NCBI RefSeq assembly: GCF_001427795.1
Contig: NZ_LMHJ01000002.1
Location: forward strand, 1-64,000
DNA length: 64,000 nucleotides
Reading direction: 5' to 3'
DNA from: Nocardioides sp. Root682
Lineage (GTDB): Bacteria > Actinomycetota > Actinomycetes > Propionibacteriales > Nocardioidaceae
Shown: positions 35,915 through 43,998 of the stretch, piece by piece
Layout of the letters: each line of letters begins with the position of its first letter
Numbering within the stretch: the first letter of the stretch is position 1
Made by a program: the position numbers and the translations under genes
Notes under the pieces: generated by a model
Told to the model about the DNA's origin: nothing
What the model saw: the letters and a program-made list of their open reading frames with translations, nothing else
Databases searched by the model: none

Positions 35915-37264
35915 CTATTCGTCGGGGTCGACGGTGCGGGGTGGGTCGAGGGCGCGGGTGCCGTCGGGTCCGACGAGGAAGTGTCGGCCGTGGGGGCTGG
36001 TCCACAGGTAGTACCCGGGCAGGACGATCATGTAGCGCCACCGGGAGAAGGTCTTGGCGCGGTGATGTCGTCGACACAGGGCAACCAAATTGCAGGGACA
36101 GGTCACGCCACCCTGCCCATGCGGTTGCGCATGATCCAGATCGCAGCGCGTGGCTTGTTTCGGGCAGCCGGGGAACCGGCAGGTGTGATCCCTGAGCTCG
36201 ACGCGGCGGCGGATGCGGTCGGGGATCTCGTAGGAGTCGACCGGGATGCAATCGTTGAGGTCGACCACGGGGCGGACGATGACGGTGGTGTCTCTTGCGC
36301 GGAGCCATTCCTTGATCTGCGCGGTGGAGATCGGGACCTGCTTGTCGGCCCACCGCCCCACCGGATTGGCGGCGGGCTTCGCGAACGGGTTCGCGGGCTC
36401 GTCGTTGAGGGCGGTGTTGGTGATGTGGACGTTCAGGACGACCTTCCGACCTGGCGACTGGGCGATGACTTCGCCGGTTTCCTCGTCCGCGAAGAGCAGG
36501 TCCAGGGACAGGTCTTGGCGAGCGAGGTCGCCGGCTGCCTTGGACTTGCGGACGTCGAACGAATCGGTGTCACCCAGCTTGCCTCGGACGATCGCGCGGC
36601 GGGTGAGCGCCTGGTCGAGGTCGTGGGCATCGGCGCCGTCCAGCAGGCTGTGGGACTCGACTTGTCCGTTGGAGTCGATGTCGTCGAAGTCGAAGTGCCG
36701 GCGGTCGGCGGCGGCTTGGCGCTCGTGCTCGGCGCGTTCGGGGTCGAACCGCAGGATGGCTTCAGTCACGAGGCGGTCGAGCTGGGCCCACCCGACACCA
36801 CCGACCGCGGCGAGCTGCCGGTCGACGAAGGCAGCGGCCTCGACGTTCAGCGACCGGGTGAGGTCGGCGATCCGTTCGGCACGCCACGGCGCCAACCTGC
36901 CCTCGATCACCGCGGCGTAGATGCCGGGCAGCCGCCAGGCGCACTCGATGATCCCCCCCACATACGCACGTCCACCGTCGGGGGACCTGCCCAACACCGC
37001 GACGACTTCCATCAATGCGAACTCAGACACCAGCGGTGCACCGTCGCCGGCGATCGGGACACCCGTGTCGATGACGCCGTCGATGATGGTCGCTGCCTGC
37101 TCCGGGGTGGTGACGGTGTGCTCGTTGGCCCAGGTCACCAGGTCGGTCCACTCCTCGACCAGTGACTCCTCGCGCGCCTTCACGCGACCGCTGAGCCGGG
37201 ACAGCAACGTGCTGACCGGGCGGCCTTCATGCCGTCCGGTCAGTTCGCTGTTCCCCTGCTCCAT
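35915..37264 (-). CDS. DUF222/HNH endonuclease-domain protein
   Basis: 449 residues: an N-terminal DUF222 region (to ~300) and a C-terminal HNH nuclease domain with HTCRFPGCPKQATRCDLDHAQPHGQGG in pieces, CNLVALCRRHHR at the end. The Cys pairs and DLDH/HH residues of the HNH zinc site are present. This family is multicopy in actinobacteria and includes the mycobacterial 13E12-repeat proteins. ATG 37264. Its 5' flank is the repeat-rich region at 37366-37511. It may be a mobile or decayed-mobile gene; activity is not shown. Confidence 0.85.
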   Translation of the reverse strand: MEQGNSELTGRHEGRPVSTLLSRLSGRVKAREESLVEEWTDLVTWANEHTVTTPEQAATIIDGVIDTGVPIAGDGAPLVSEFALMEVVAVLGRSPDGGRAYVGGIIECAWRLPGIYAAVIEGRLAPWRAERIADLTRSLNVEAAAFVDRQLAAVGGVGWAQLDRLVTEAILRFDPERAEHERQAAADRRHFDFDDIDSNGQVESHSLLDGADAHDLDQALTRRAIVRGKLGDTDSFDVRKSKAAGDLARQDLSLDLLFADEETGEVIAQSPGRKVVLNVHITNTALNDEPANPFAKPAANPVGRWADKQVPISTAQIKEWLRARDTTVIVRPVVDLNDCIPVDSYEIPDRIRRRVELRDHTCRFPGCPKQATRCDLDHAQPHGQGGVTCPCNLVALCRRHHRAKTFSRWRYMIVLPGYYLWTSPHGRHFLVGPDGTRALDPPRTVDPDE

Positions 37265-37365
37265 ACCTGTATTGGATCACGAGGTGCGCGGCGCAAACCT
37301 GCCTGTGGACTGGGGAAAGTCTCCACTTGGGTTGTGGAGAGTTCGTGGACAGTGGATGGTCTCGA

Positions 37366-37511
37366 GACGGTTGCTGCGCAACCTCCTCGACCAGCGGTGG
37401 GCGTCTCGATACGCGGCTCGCTGGCGCTCCCCGCTACTCGACGAACATGGGCGGCCTGGCGCTCGCCGCTACTCGACGAACTTGGCGCCGCTACTCGACG
37501 AACTTGGTGCG
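37366..37511. repeat. palindromic repeats and three direct copies ending at the cobC stop
   Basis: From 37366 to 37390 the DNA equals the repeat at the cobQ 5' end. It is followed by TCTCGATACGCGGCTCGC, then CGCTACTCGACGAAC three times (near 37431, 37467 and 37489). The last copy overlaps the TAG stop and last codons (KFVE) of cobC, and the one before reads as a second KFVE-stop in the same direction. The region looks like stacked short palindromic elements. Confidence 0.65.
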
Positions 37512-38498
37512 CAGGTGGGCGAGGAGCTGGTCGGTGACGTCCGGCGGGCGGACGGCGATCCGTACCCACGAGCCGTCGAGGCCGGGGAAGGTGTCGGCCC
37601 GTCGTACGGCGATGCCGGCGGCGCGGAGGCGTTCGTGGACGCCGTCGCCGACCTGGGCGAGCACGAAGGAGGCGGCGGACGGGAGGTGGTGGACGCCGAG
37701 GTCGGCCAGGCCCTTCTCGAGGTGCTCGCGCCAGTCACGGATCTCCTCGGCCCGGCGACGGCTCTCGACGACCGCCTCGGGTGAGGTGCAGGCCAGGACG
37801 GCGGCTGCGGCCGTCGTACCGACGGACCAGGGGGCCTGGTTCAGGGCCAGGCCGGCGACGACCATCGCGTCGCCGACGAGGTAGCCGGCGCGGATGCCGG
37901 GGATGCCCCAGTGCTTGGTGAGGGAGCGGACCACGACGAGCCCGCCGACACGGAGACCGGCCAGCGACTCGGCCTCGTCGGGGTCGCAGTCCATGAACGC
38001 CTCGTCGACCACCACGACCCGGCCGCGTCGCAGCAGCGAGCGGATCGTCGAGGCGGGGTGCAAGGCCCCCGTCGGGTTGGTCGGGTTGCCGATCACGACG
38101 AGGTCGGCTTCCTCGGGAATGAGCGCCGGGTCCAGCTCGAACGGCGACGGCAGCTCGACGGACGTGACGCGGTGCCCGGCCTGCTCGAGGGCGGCGTGCG
38201 GCTCGGTGAACTGGGGGTGCACGACGACGGGGCACCCCCACGGCCGCAGCCGGGCGATGAGGGTGAAGGCCTCGGCGGCGCCGGCGGTGACCAGGACGTT
38301 GTCGACCGGGCGCCGGTGCAGGGCCGCGACCGCTGCCTGGGCGCGATCGGCGCTGGGGTAGGTGCCGACGTCATCGAGCGAGGCCCGCAGCGCCGCGTCG
38401 AGCCAGTCCGGGCGCGCGCCGGCGTAGACGTTGACCGCGAAGTCGAGCTCGGCCTCGCGGGCCTCGGAGTCGCCGTGGTGGCGCAGCGGGTCATCCAC
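37491..38498 (-). CDS. cobC: CobC-type aminotransferase (threonine-phosphate decarboxylase-like)
   Basis: 335 residues of the fold-type I PLP family. It has GNPTNPTGALHP and VVVVDEAFMDCDPDE, then the lysine region SLTKHWGIPGIRAGYL where the Schiff-base lysine lies. It probably provides the (R)-1-aminopropan-2-ol phosphate arm used by CobD. GTG 38498 overlaps the cobB stop by eight bases. Its last codons and stop lie inside one of the repeats described at 37366-37511, so the C-terminus may have been reshaped by repeat insertion. Confidence 0.88.
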   Translation of the reverse strand: MDDPLRHHGDSEAREAELDFAVNVYAGARPDWLDAALRASLDDVGTYPSADRAQAAVAALHRRPVDNVLVTAGAAEAFTLIARLRPWGCPVVVHPQFTEPHAALEQAGHRVTSVELPSPFELDPALIPEEADLVVIGNPTNPTGALHPASTIRSLLRRGRVVVVDEAFMDCDPDEAESLAGLRVGGLVVVRSLTKHWGIPGIRAGYLVGDAMVVAGLALNQAPWSVGTTAAAAVLACTSPEAVVESRRRAEEIRDWREHLEKGLADLGVHHLPSAASFVLAQVGDGVHERLRAAGIAVRRADTFPGLDGSWVRIAVRPPDVTDQLLAHLRTKFVE

Positions 38499-39882
38499 CG
38501 GCGTGCCTCTCGTGTACGGCGGCCGCGAACCGTGCGGCGAGCTGGGGATGTCCTGCCCAGTGGGTGTGCAGGTACGACGCGTGCAGAGTGTCGGACGCGA
38601 AGCCGACCGCGTCGCCGTCGACCTCCCACGCTGCCGTGGGGCCGGCGGTCGGCGCGACCTGGGTGCGGTGGAACTCGTGCCCGGTGACCTGCTCACCGAC
38701 GCGGGTCAGCAGGGTGTCGGCCACGCCCGTGGCGACGGGGTAGCGCAGGGTGAGCCGCTCGTTCATGGCGGCGTCCGCGTCGATCACGCCGGCCATCGGG
38801 ACGTCGTCGAGCGTGCGGCACAGGTACAGCAGCCCGGCGCACTCGGCGACCGTCGGCAGGCCGTCGGCCACGGCCGTGCGGATCTCGTCCCGCAGCGCGG
38901 TGTTGTCGGTCAGGTCCTTCGCATGGACCTCGGGGAAGCCGCCGCCGAGGTACAGGCCGGCGGTGCCCTCCGGAAGCCTCGTGTCGAGGGCCGGGTCGAA
39001 CGGGACGACCTCGCAGCCGGCCGCTTCGAGGAGCTCGGCCGTCTCGGCGTACTGGAAGGTGAAGGCGCGGCCGGCGGCGACGGCGACGACGGGTCGCCCA
39101 GGCGTCGAGGCTGCGGGGGTTTCGAGGCTCGTCGCTTGCGCTCCTCGCACCTCAACCACCGAAGGGGACCAGGGTTCGGCGTCGATCGGAGGCGCGGAGC
39201 GGGCGATCTCGAGCACCGCGTCGAGGTCGACGTGCTCGGTCACGACCTCGGCCAGCCGGGCAACCACCTCCGCCGACTCACCCCGCTCCGCTGCCGTCAC
39301 CAGGCCCAGGTGGCGGGAGGGGGTGGCGATGTCCGGGTTGCGCGGGATCACGCCGAGCACCGGCACCGAGATGGAGGAGCGCACCTCCTCAGCATGCCTT
39401 GCTGACCCGGCCTGGTTCAGGATCACGCCCGCTATCTGGATCGTCGGGTCCCACGTCGCCATGCCGTGGACGACGGCTCCGATCGACCGCGACGACCTCG
39501 AGATGTCGACGACCAGCACGACCGGCGAGCCGGTCAGCCGGGCCACGTGGGCGGTGGAGGAGAAGCCGTCGCCGCCGATCCGGCCGTCGTACAGGCCCAT
39601 CACGCCCTCGATCACGGCCACGTCCGCCGGGACCGGGACAGCAGCGCCGTGCAGGAGCAGCGGGGCGACCAGGGATTCGCCGACGAGGTGGGGGTCCAGG
39701 TTGCGACCGGGGCGGCCACACGCGAGGGCGTGGTAGCCGGGGTCGATGTAGTCGGGCCCCACCTTGTGACCGCTCACCACGTGCCCGGCGTGCAACAGCG
39801 CCGCCATCAGGCCGGTGGCGACCGTCGTCTTGCCCTGGCCGGTGGCCGGGGCAGCGACGACGAAGCGCGGCAGCTCGATCAC
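38491..39882 (-). CDS. cobB: cobyrinate (hydrogenobyrinate) a,c-diamide synthase
   Basis: 463 residues. The N-terminal ATPase domain has ATGQGKTTVATGL (13-25) and KVGPDYIDPGYH. The C-terminal amidotransferase domain has ECAGLLYL with the nucleophile Cys. It amidates carboxylates a and c. Between the domains, residues ~241-255 (VEVRGAQATSLETP) are encoded by a palindromic repeat (39118-39160). GTG 39882 is four bases after the cobO stop. In the aerobic pathway the substrate is hydrogenobyrinate, before cobalt insertion. Confidence 0.95.
   Translation of the reverse strand: MIELPRFVVAAPATGQGKTTVATGLMAALLHAGHVVSGHKVGPDYIDPGYHALACGRPGRNLDPHLVGESLVAPLLLHGAAVPVPADVAVIEGVMGLYDGRIGGDGFSSTAHVARLTGSPVVLVVDISRSSRSIGAVVHGMATWDPTIQIAGVILNQAGSARHAEEVRSSISVPVLGVIPRNPDIATPSRHLGLVTAAERGESAEVVARLAEVVTEHVDLDAVLEIARSAPPIDAEPWSPSVVEVRGAQATSLETPAASTPGRPVVAVAAGRAFTFQYAETAELLEAAGCEVVPFDPALDTRLPEGTAGLYLGGGFPEVHAKDLTDNTALRDEIRTAVADGLPTVAECAGLLYLCRTLDDVPMAGVIDADAAMNERLTLRYPVATGVADTLLTRVGEQVTGHEFHRTQVAPTAGPTAAWEVDGDAVGFASDTLHASYLHTHWAGHPQLAARFAAAVHERHAGG
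39118..39160 (-). repeat. intragenic palindromic repeat, copy in cobB
   Basis: 43 bp: GGTTTCGAGGCTCG at one end, CACCTCAACCACC at the other, with TCGCTTGCGCTCCTCG between. It differs from the copy in cobIJ only at its very ends. Read on the gene strand it encodes VVEVRGAQATSLET in the interdomain linker. Confidence 0.85.
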
Positions 39883-39886
39883 AGGC

Positions 39887-40501
39887 TCACCACTCGATGC
39901 CCCGCTGGCCCTTCTGGCCCGCGTCCATCGGGTGCTTGATCTTGGTCATCTCGGTGACGAGGTCGGCGACCTCGACCAGCTTCGGGTCGGCACGGCGGCC
40001 GGTGATCACGACGTACTGCCGTCCCGGCCGGTTGGCCAGGGTCTCCACGACGTCGTCGACGTCGATCCAGCCCCAGTTGATCGGGTAGGTGAACTCGTCG
40101 AGCACGTAGAGGTCGTGCCGTTCCTCGGCCAGGGCCCGCTTGATCTCGGCCCAGCCCTCGACGGCGTCGGCCGCGTGGTCCTCGGCCGTGCCCTCCTTGC
40201 GCGACCAGGACCAGCCCGAGCCCATCTTGTGCCAGGTGACCGGGCCACCTTCGCCGGTCTCCTCGTGCAGCGTGCCGAGGCGTTCGAGCACGGTCTGCTC
40301 ACCGATGCGCCACTTCGCGGACTTCACGAACTGGAAGACGCCGACGTTCCAGCCCTGGTTCCACGAGCGGATCGCCAGGCCGAACGCGGCGGTGGACTTC
40401 CCCTTGCCGTCGCCGGTGTGCACCATCACCAGCGGCCGGTTGCGGCGTTGGCGGGTGGTGAGTCCGTCGTCGGGGATGACGAGTGGCTGGCCTTCAGGCA
40501 C
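39887..40501 (-). CDS. cobO: cob(I)yrinic acid a,c-diamide adenosyltransferase
   Basis: 204 residues of the CobA/CobO/BtuR family. The P-loop HTGDGKGKST is at 28-37, the family motifs WSWSRKEGTAEDHAAD and LYVLDEFTYPINWGW follow. It transfers adenosyl from ATP to Co(I). GTG 40501; the start overlaps bluB by eight bases. A dedicated Co(II) reductase (CobR) is not seen in the window. Confidence 0.96.
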   Translation of the reverse strand: MPEGQPLVIPDDGLTTRQRRNRPLVMVHTGDGKGKSTAAFGLAIRSWNQGWNVGVFQFVKSAKWRIGEQTVLERLGTLHEETGEGGPVTWHKMGSGWSWSRKEGTAEDHAADAVEGWAEIKRALAEERHDLYVLDEFTYPINWGWIDVDDVVETLANRPGRQYVVITGRRADPKLVEVADLVTEMTKIKHPMDAGQKGQRGIEW

Positions 40502-41159
40502 GGTCGCTCCAAACGTTGTCGTGGATGGCGTCGGCGAGCGGACGGCGGTTGCGCCACCCGTGCCGTTCGAGGTCCGGGACGGTCTCGAGGTGGCTCACCG
40601 TGCCCAGGCACAGCCAGGCGATCGGACGGACGTGCTCGGGGATGCCGAGCAGCTCGCCCAGGAACGGCTCGCGGTAGAAGGACACCCAGCCGACGCCGAG
40701 GCCCTCGGCGGTCGCGGCGAGCCAGAGGTTCTGGATGGCGAGGACCGTGGAGTAGAGCCCGGCGTCAGCGATCGCGTGGCGCCCGAGGACGTGCTGCCCG
40801 CCCCGGCTCTGGTCGTGGGTGACCACGACCCCCATCGTGGACTCGCAGATGCCCTCGACCTTGATCTTGTCGAAGGTCGTACGACGCTCCGGGGGCAACG
40901 AGGCGGCGAACGTGTCTCGCTCATTCGCGACGTGGTCGCGGAAGGTACGACGAAGTCCCGCATCCCGCACGACCACGAAGTCCCACGGCTGGCTCATGCC
41001 GACGCTCGGGGCGCGGTGGGCGGCGCCGAGGACCCGCAGCAGCACGTCGTCGTCGACGGGTTCGCCGGTGAACTCGGCGCGGACGTCGCGACGGCGCGCG
41101 ATGACGTCGTACAGCTCGGCGCTCAGGGCGGTCCCGGCCGCGATCGTGGGGGTGCTCAT
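40494..41159 (-). CDS. bluB: 5,6-dimethylbenzimidazole synthase
   Basis: 221 residues of the nitroreductase-like flavoprotein family, with BluB signatures RRRDVRAEFTGEPV, SVGMSQPWDFVVV and GVGWVSFYREP. It cleaves FMNH2 with oxygen to make the DMB lower ligand, so the organism probably makes true cobalamin. The start overlaps the chlID stop (ATGA). Confidence 0.93.
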   Translation of the reverse strand: MSTPTIAAGTALSAELYDVIARRRDVRAEFTGEPVDDDVLLRVLGAAHRAPSVGMSQPWDFVVVRDAGLRRTFRDHVANERDTFAASLPPERRTTFDKIKVEGICESTMGVVVTHDQSRGGQHVLGRHAIADAGLYSTVLAIQNLWLAATAEGLGVGWVSFYREPFLGELLGIPEHVRPIAWLCLGTVSHLETVPDLERHGWRNRRPLADAIHDNVWSDRA

Positions 41160-43243
41160 GCGGCCCAGCTCCGGGCAGCGGAGATCAGGTCCTCCGCGCT
41201 GACCTCGCCGATCGGCACGTGCTCCGCGCCGAGGTGCTCGGCGAGCGTGGCCGCCAGGCCGAGGCGCATCGGGCCGCTCTCGCAGTCGATGACGACGCTG
41301 GTGACGCCGGTTTCGGCGAGCAGCGCAGCGGCCATCCGGGACCGCGCGACGGCGTCGGCGCCGGCGGTGGCGCGACCGTCGGTGACGACGACGAGCAGTG
41401 GGCGTCGCTGCGGGTCGCGGGTCTTCTCGACGGCGAGCAGGTGGGCGGCTTCGAGCAGACCCTCGGCGAGCGGGGTACGTCCGCCGGCCGGCAGCTCCTC
41501 GAGCCGGGTGGCGGCAGCATCGACCGAGTGGGTCGGCGGCAGGGCGACCTCGGCGCCCTGGCCACGGAAGGTGATCAGGCCGACCTTGTCGCGGCGCTGG
41601 TACGCGTCGAGCAGCAGGCTGAGGACGGCGGTCTTGACCTGCTCCATCCGCCGTCGCGCCGCCATCGAGCCGGAGGCATCGACGCAGAACAGCACGAGGT
41701 TGGACTCCCGTCCCTCGCGTACGGCGATCCGCAGGTCCATCGCGCGCAGCAGCAGACGACCGTCGACGCGGCCGCGGGCGAACTGGTGCGGCGCGGCGGC
41801 CCGGATCGTCTCCGTCAGGTGCACGGCGCCGCCCTGCCCGGTGGGGATGGTGGCGCCGATCCGGCGGCCGCTCGTGGTGCGGGCGCGGCTGCGGCGTCCG
41901 GCCGTGCCCGTGCCGACGCCGCGGACCGTCAGCAGCCGGGTGCGGTACGTCGACGTGGTGCCGCTGAGGCTGGTGGAGCCCGTGCCCTTGTCGGTCGGTG
42001 AGCTCAGGTCGCTGGGCGCCGGGACGTCCTGGTCGACGGGCTCGGGTGCGTCGGTCTCCGACGACGAGCCGTCGTCAGTGGCCTCGGGACCCTCGGTCTC
42101 GCCGGGGCCGTCCTCCGGCCCGTCCTCCGGCCCGTCCTCCTGGCTGGGGGGATCGGTCGGATCGGTCGGGTCCTCGGGGTCGGTCGGGTCCTCCGGCGGC
42201 AGCTCCTCGTCACCGAGCACCTGGTCGAGCAGGTCCTCGTCGAGGCCGGGGGCATCGAACGGCTTGCGGCGCCGGCGGTGGGGGAGCGCGAGGGTGGCAG
42301 CGACCCGGATGTCGGCGAGGTTGACCTCGTCGCGACCGGACCACGCGGCGTGGGCGACGGCGGTGCGGGCGGTGACGATGTCGGCGCGCAGGCCGTCGAC
42401 GTCGAAGGCAGCGCACACCTCGGCGATCTTGAGCAGCGCGGCGTCGGTCAACCGGACCGCGCCGACCAGCTCCTGCGCCAGCGAGATCCGGTCGCGCAGG
42501 GCTTGTTCCGAAGCGGCGTACCGCGCGGAGAACGCCGCCGGGTCGGCGTCGTACGCCATCCGTCGGCGGACCACCTCGGCCCGCAGCGCGGGGACCCGCG
42601 GGGCGGCGACCTCGACGGTCAGGCCGAACCGGTCGAGCAGCTGCGGGCGGAGCTCGCCCTCTTCGGGGTTCATGGTGCCGACGAGCACGAAGCGCGCGGC
42701 GTGCTCGACGGAGACACCGTCGCGCTCGACCGTCGAACGGCCCATGGCGGCGGCGTCGAGCAGCAGGTCGACGAGGTGGTCGTGCAGCAGGTTGACCTCG
42801 TCGACGTACAGGATGCCGCGGTGCGCGCGGGCCAGCAGGCCGGGCTCGTACTCGGCCTTGCCCTCGGTCAGGGCCCGCTCGAGGTGGAGCGAGCCGAGCA
42901 CCCGGTCCTCGGTCGCGCCGACGGGCAGCTCCACCAGCCGCACGGGGCGGGTCTCGACGGGGGCGTTCGCGGCGAACGGGCCGTCGGGCGAGGAGTCGGG
43001 GTCGTGCGGGTCGGACGAGAACCGGTCGCCGGCGATGACGTCGATGGGCGGCAGCACGGCCGCGAGGGCGCGCACGATCGTGGACTTCGCGGTGCCCTTC
43101 TCGCCGCGCACGAGCACGCCACCGACGTCGGGGGCGATGGTGGTCAGGATGAGGGCGAGCGCCATCGGGTCCGGACCCTCGGGACCGCCTGCCCCGACGA
43201 CAGCCGTGAACGGGAAGTGTCTGATCTTGGGGGCATGGGTCAT
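41156..43243 (-). CDS. fused ChlI-ChlD chelatase subunit, likely partner of CobN
   Basis: 695 residues. An AAA+ ChlI domain is first (Walker A GEKGTAKST 47-55; YVDEVNLL Walker B). A very acidic Pro/Asp/Glu linker follows (~340-410, DPTDPEDPTDPTDPP and repeated GPED). A C-terminal VWA domain has the MIDAS motif DASGS near residue 520. Such fusions act as the small and medium chelatase subunits in actinobacteria; CobS and CobT genes are absent, so it probably powers CobN. Overlaps cobM and bluB by four bases each. Confidence 0.88.
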   Translation of the reverse strand: MTHAPKIRHFPFTAVVGAGGPEGPDPMALALILTTIAPDVGGVLVRGEKGTAKSTIVRALAAVLPPIDVIAGDRFSSDPHDPDSSPDGPFAANAPVETRPVRLVELPVGATEDRVLGSLHLERALTEGKAEYEPGLLARAHRGILYVDEVNLLHDHLVDLLLDAAAMGRSTVERDGVSVEHAARFVLVGTMNPEEGELRPQLLDRFGLTVEVAAPRVPALRAEVVRRRMAYDADPAAFSARYAASEQALRDRISLAQELVGAVRLTDAALLKIAEVCAAFDVDGLRADIVTARTAVAHAAWSGRDEVNLADIRVAATLALPHRRRRKPFDAPGLDEDLLDQVLGDEELPPEDPTDPEDPTDPTDPPSQEDGPEDGPEDGPGETEGPEATDDGSSSETDAPEPVDQDVPAPSDLSSPTDKGTGSTSLSGTTSTYRTRLLTVRGVGTGTAGRRSRARTTSGRRIGATIPTGQGGAVHLTETIRAAAPHQFARGRVDGRLLLRAMDLRIAVREGRESNLVLFCVDASGSMAARRRMEQVKTAVLSLLLDAYQRRDKVGLITFRGQGAEVALPPTHSVDAAATRLEELPAGGRTPLAEGLLEAAHLLAVEKTRDPQRRPLLVVVTDGRATAGADAVARSRMAAALLAETGVTSVVIDCESGPMRLGLAATLAEHLGAEHVPIGEVSAEDLISAARSWAA

Positions 43244-43998
43244 GTGAGACGTGCCTTTCGCTGGACGCGCTCGGTCGAGTAGAGGTACGACTCCGCGCCG
43301 GAGCCCGACGCCAGGGCCGGTCCGACGAGGATCACCGCGGCCTGCCGGAGCCCGGCTTCCTCGACCAGGTCGGCGATCTGGCCGACGGTGCCACGAAGCA
43401 CCTGCTCCTCGGGCTGGGAGGCGCGGGAGACGACCGCCACGGGACAGGACGCTCCGTAGAACGGCTCGATCTCGGCCATCAGCTCACGGGTACGGGTGAT
43501 CGCGAGGTGCAGCACGAGCGTCGCGCCGGTGGCGGCGAACGCGGCCAGCGACTCGGTCTCGGGCATCGCGGTGGAGCGCGCCTGGGTCCGGGTCAGCACG
43601 ACCGACTGCGCGACCAGCGGCACGGTCAGCTCCCGGCCGACGATCGCGGCCGCGGCGGCGTACGCCGGAACGCCGGGCGTCACGTCCCACGGCACCCCCG
43701 CGGCGTCGAGACGCCGGGTCTGCTCGTGGAGCGCGGAGTAGAGCGACGGGTCTCCCGACGTCAGTCGTACGACGTCGAGGTCGGCCACGTTCGCATCGAC
43801 CATCACGGCCGTGATCGCGTCGAGGTCCAGCTCCTGGGTGTCGACCAGGTTGGCGTCCTCCCGGCAGTGCGAAAGGACGGCGGCATCGATGTAGGTGCCG
43901 GGGTAGAGCACCACGTCGGCGCCGGCCAGCATCGAGGCAGCGCGCAGGGTGATCAGGTCGGCGGCGCCGGGACCGGCGCCCACGAAGTGGATGGTCAT
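43240..43998 (-). CDS. cobM: precorrin-4 C11-methyltransferase
   Basis: 252 residues of the tetrapyrrole methylase family. It starts MTIHFVGAGPGAADLIT, with LTSGDPSLYSAL and MPETESLAAFAATGATLVLHLA typical of CobM/CbiF. SAM-dependent methylation at C11. ATG 43998 overlaps the cobL stop; the upstream open frame is spurious. Confidence 0.95.
   Translation of the reverse strand: MTIHFVGAGPGAADLITLRAASMLAGADVVLYPGTYIDAAVLSHCREDANLVDTQELDLDAITAVMVDANVADLDVVRLTSGDPSLYSALHEQTRRLDAAGVPWDVTPGVPAYAAAAAIVGRELTVPLVAQSVVLTRTQARSTAMPETESLAAFAATGATLVLHLAITRTRELMAEIEPFYGASCPVAVVSRASQPEEQVLRGTVGQIADLVEEAGLRQAAVILVGPALASGSGAESYLYSTERVQRKARLT

Noticed and set aside
37366..37511. Possible CRISPR array
   Set aside because: The repeats are short, directly stacked and of unequal spacing, with no uniform spacers and no cas genes.
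40140..43247. Open frame of over 1000 codons on the plus strand opposite the chlID-bluB-cobO genes
   Set aside because: Very Ser/Arg/Pro-rich translation with no domains, fully antisense to well-recognised genes; a product of high GC content.
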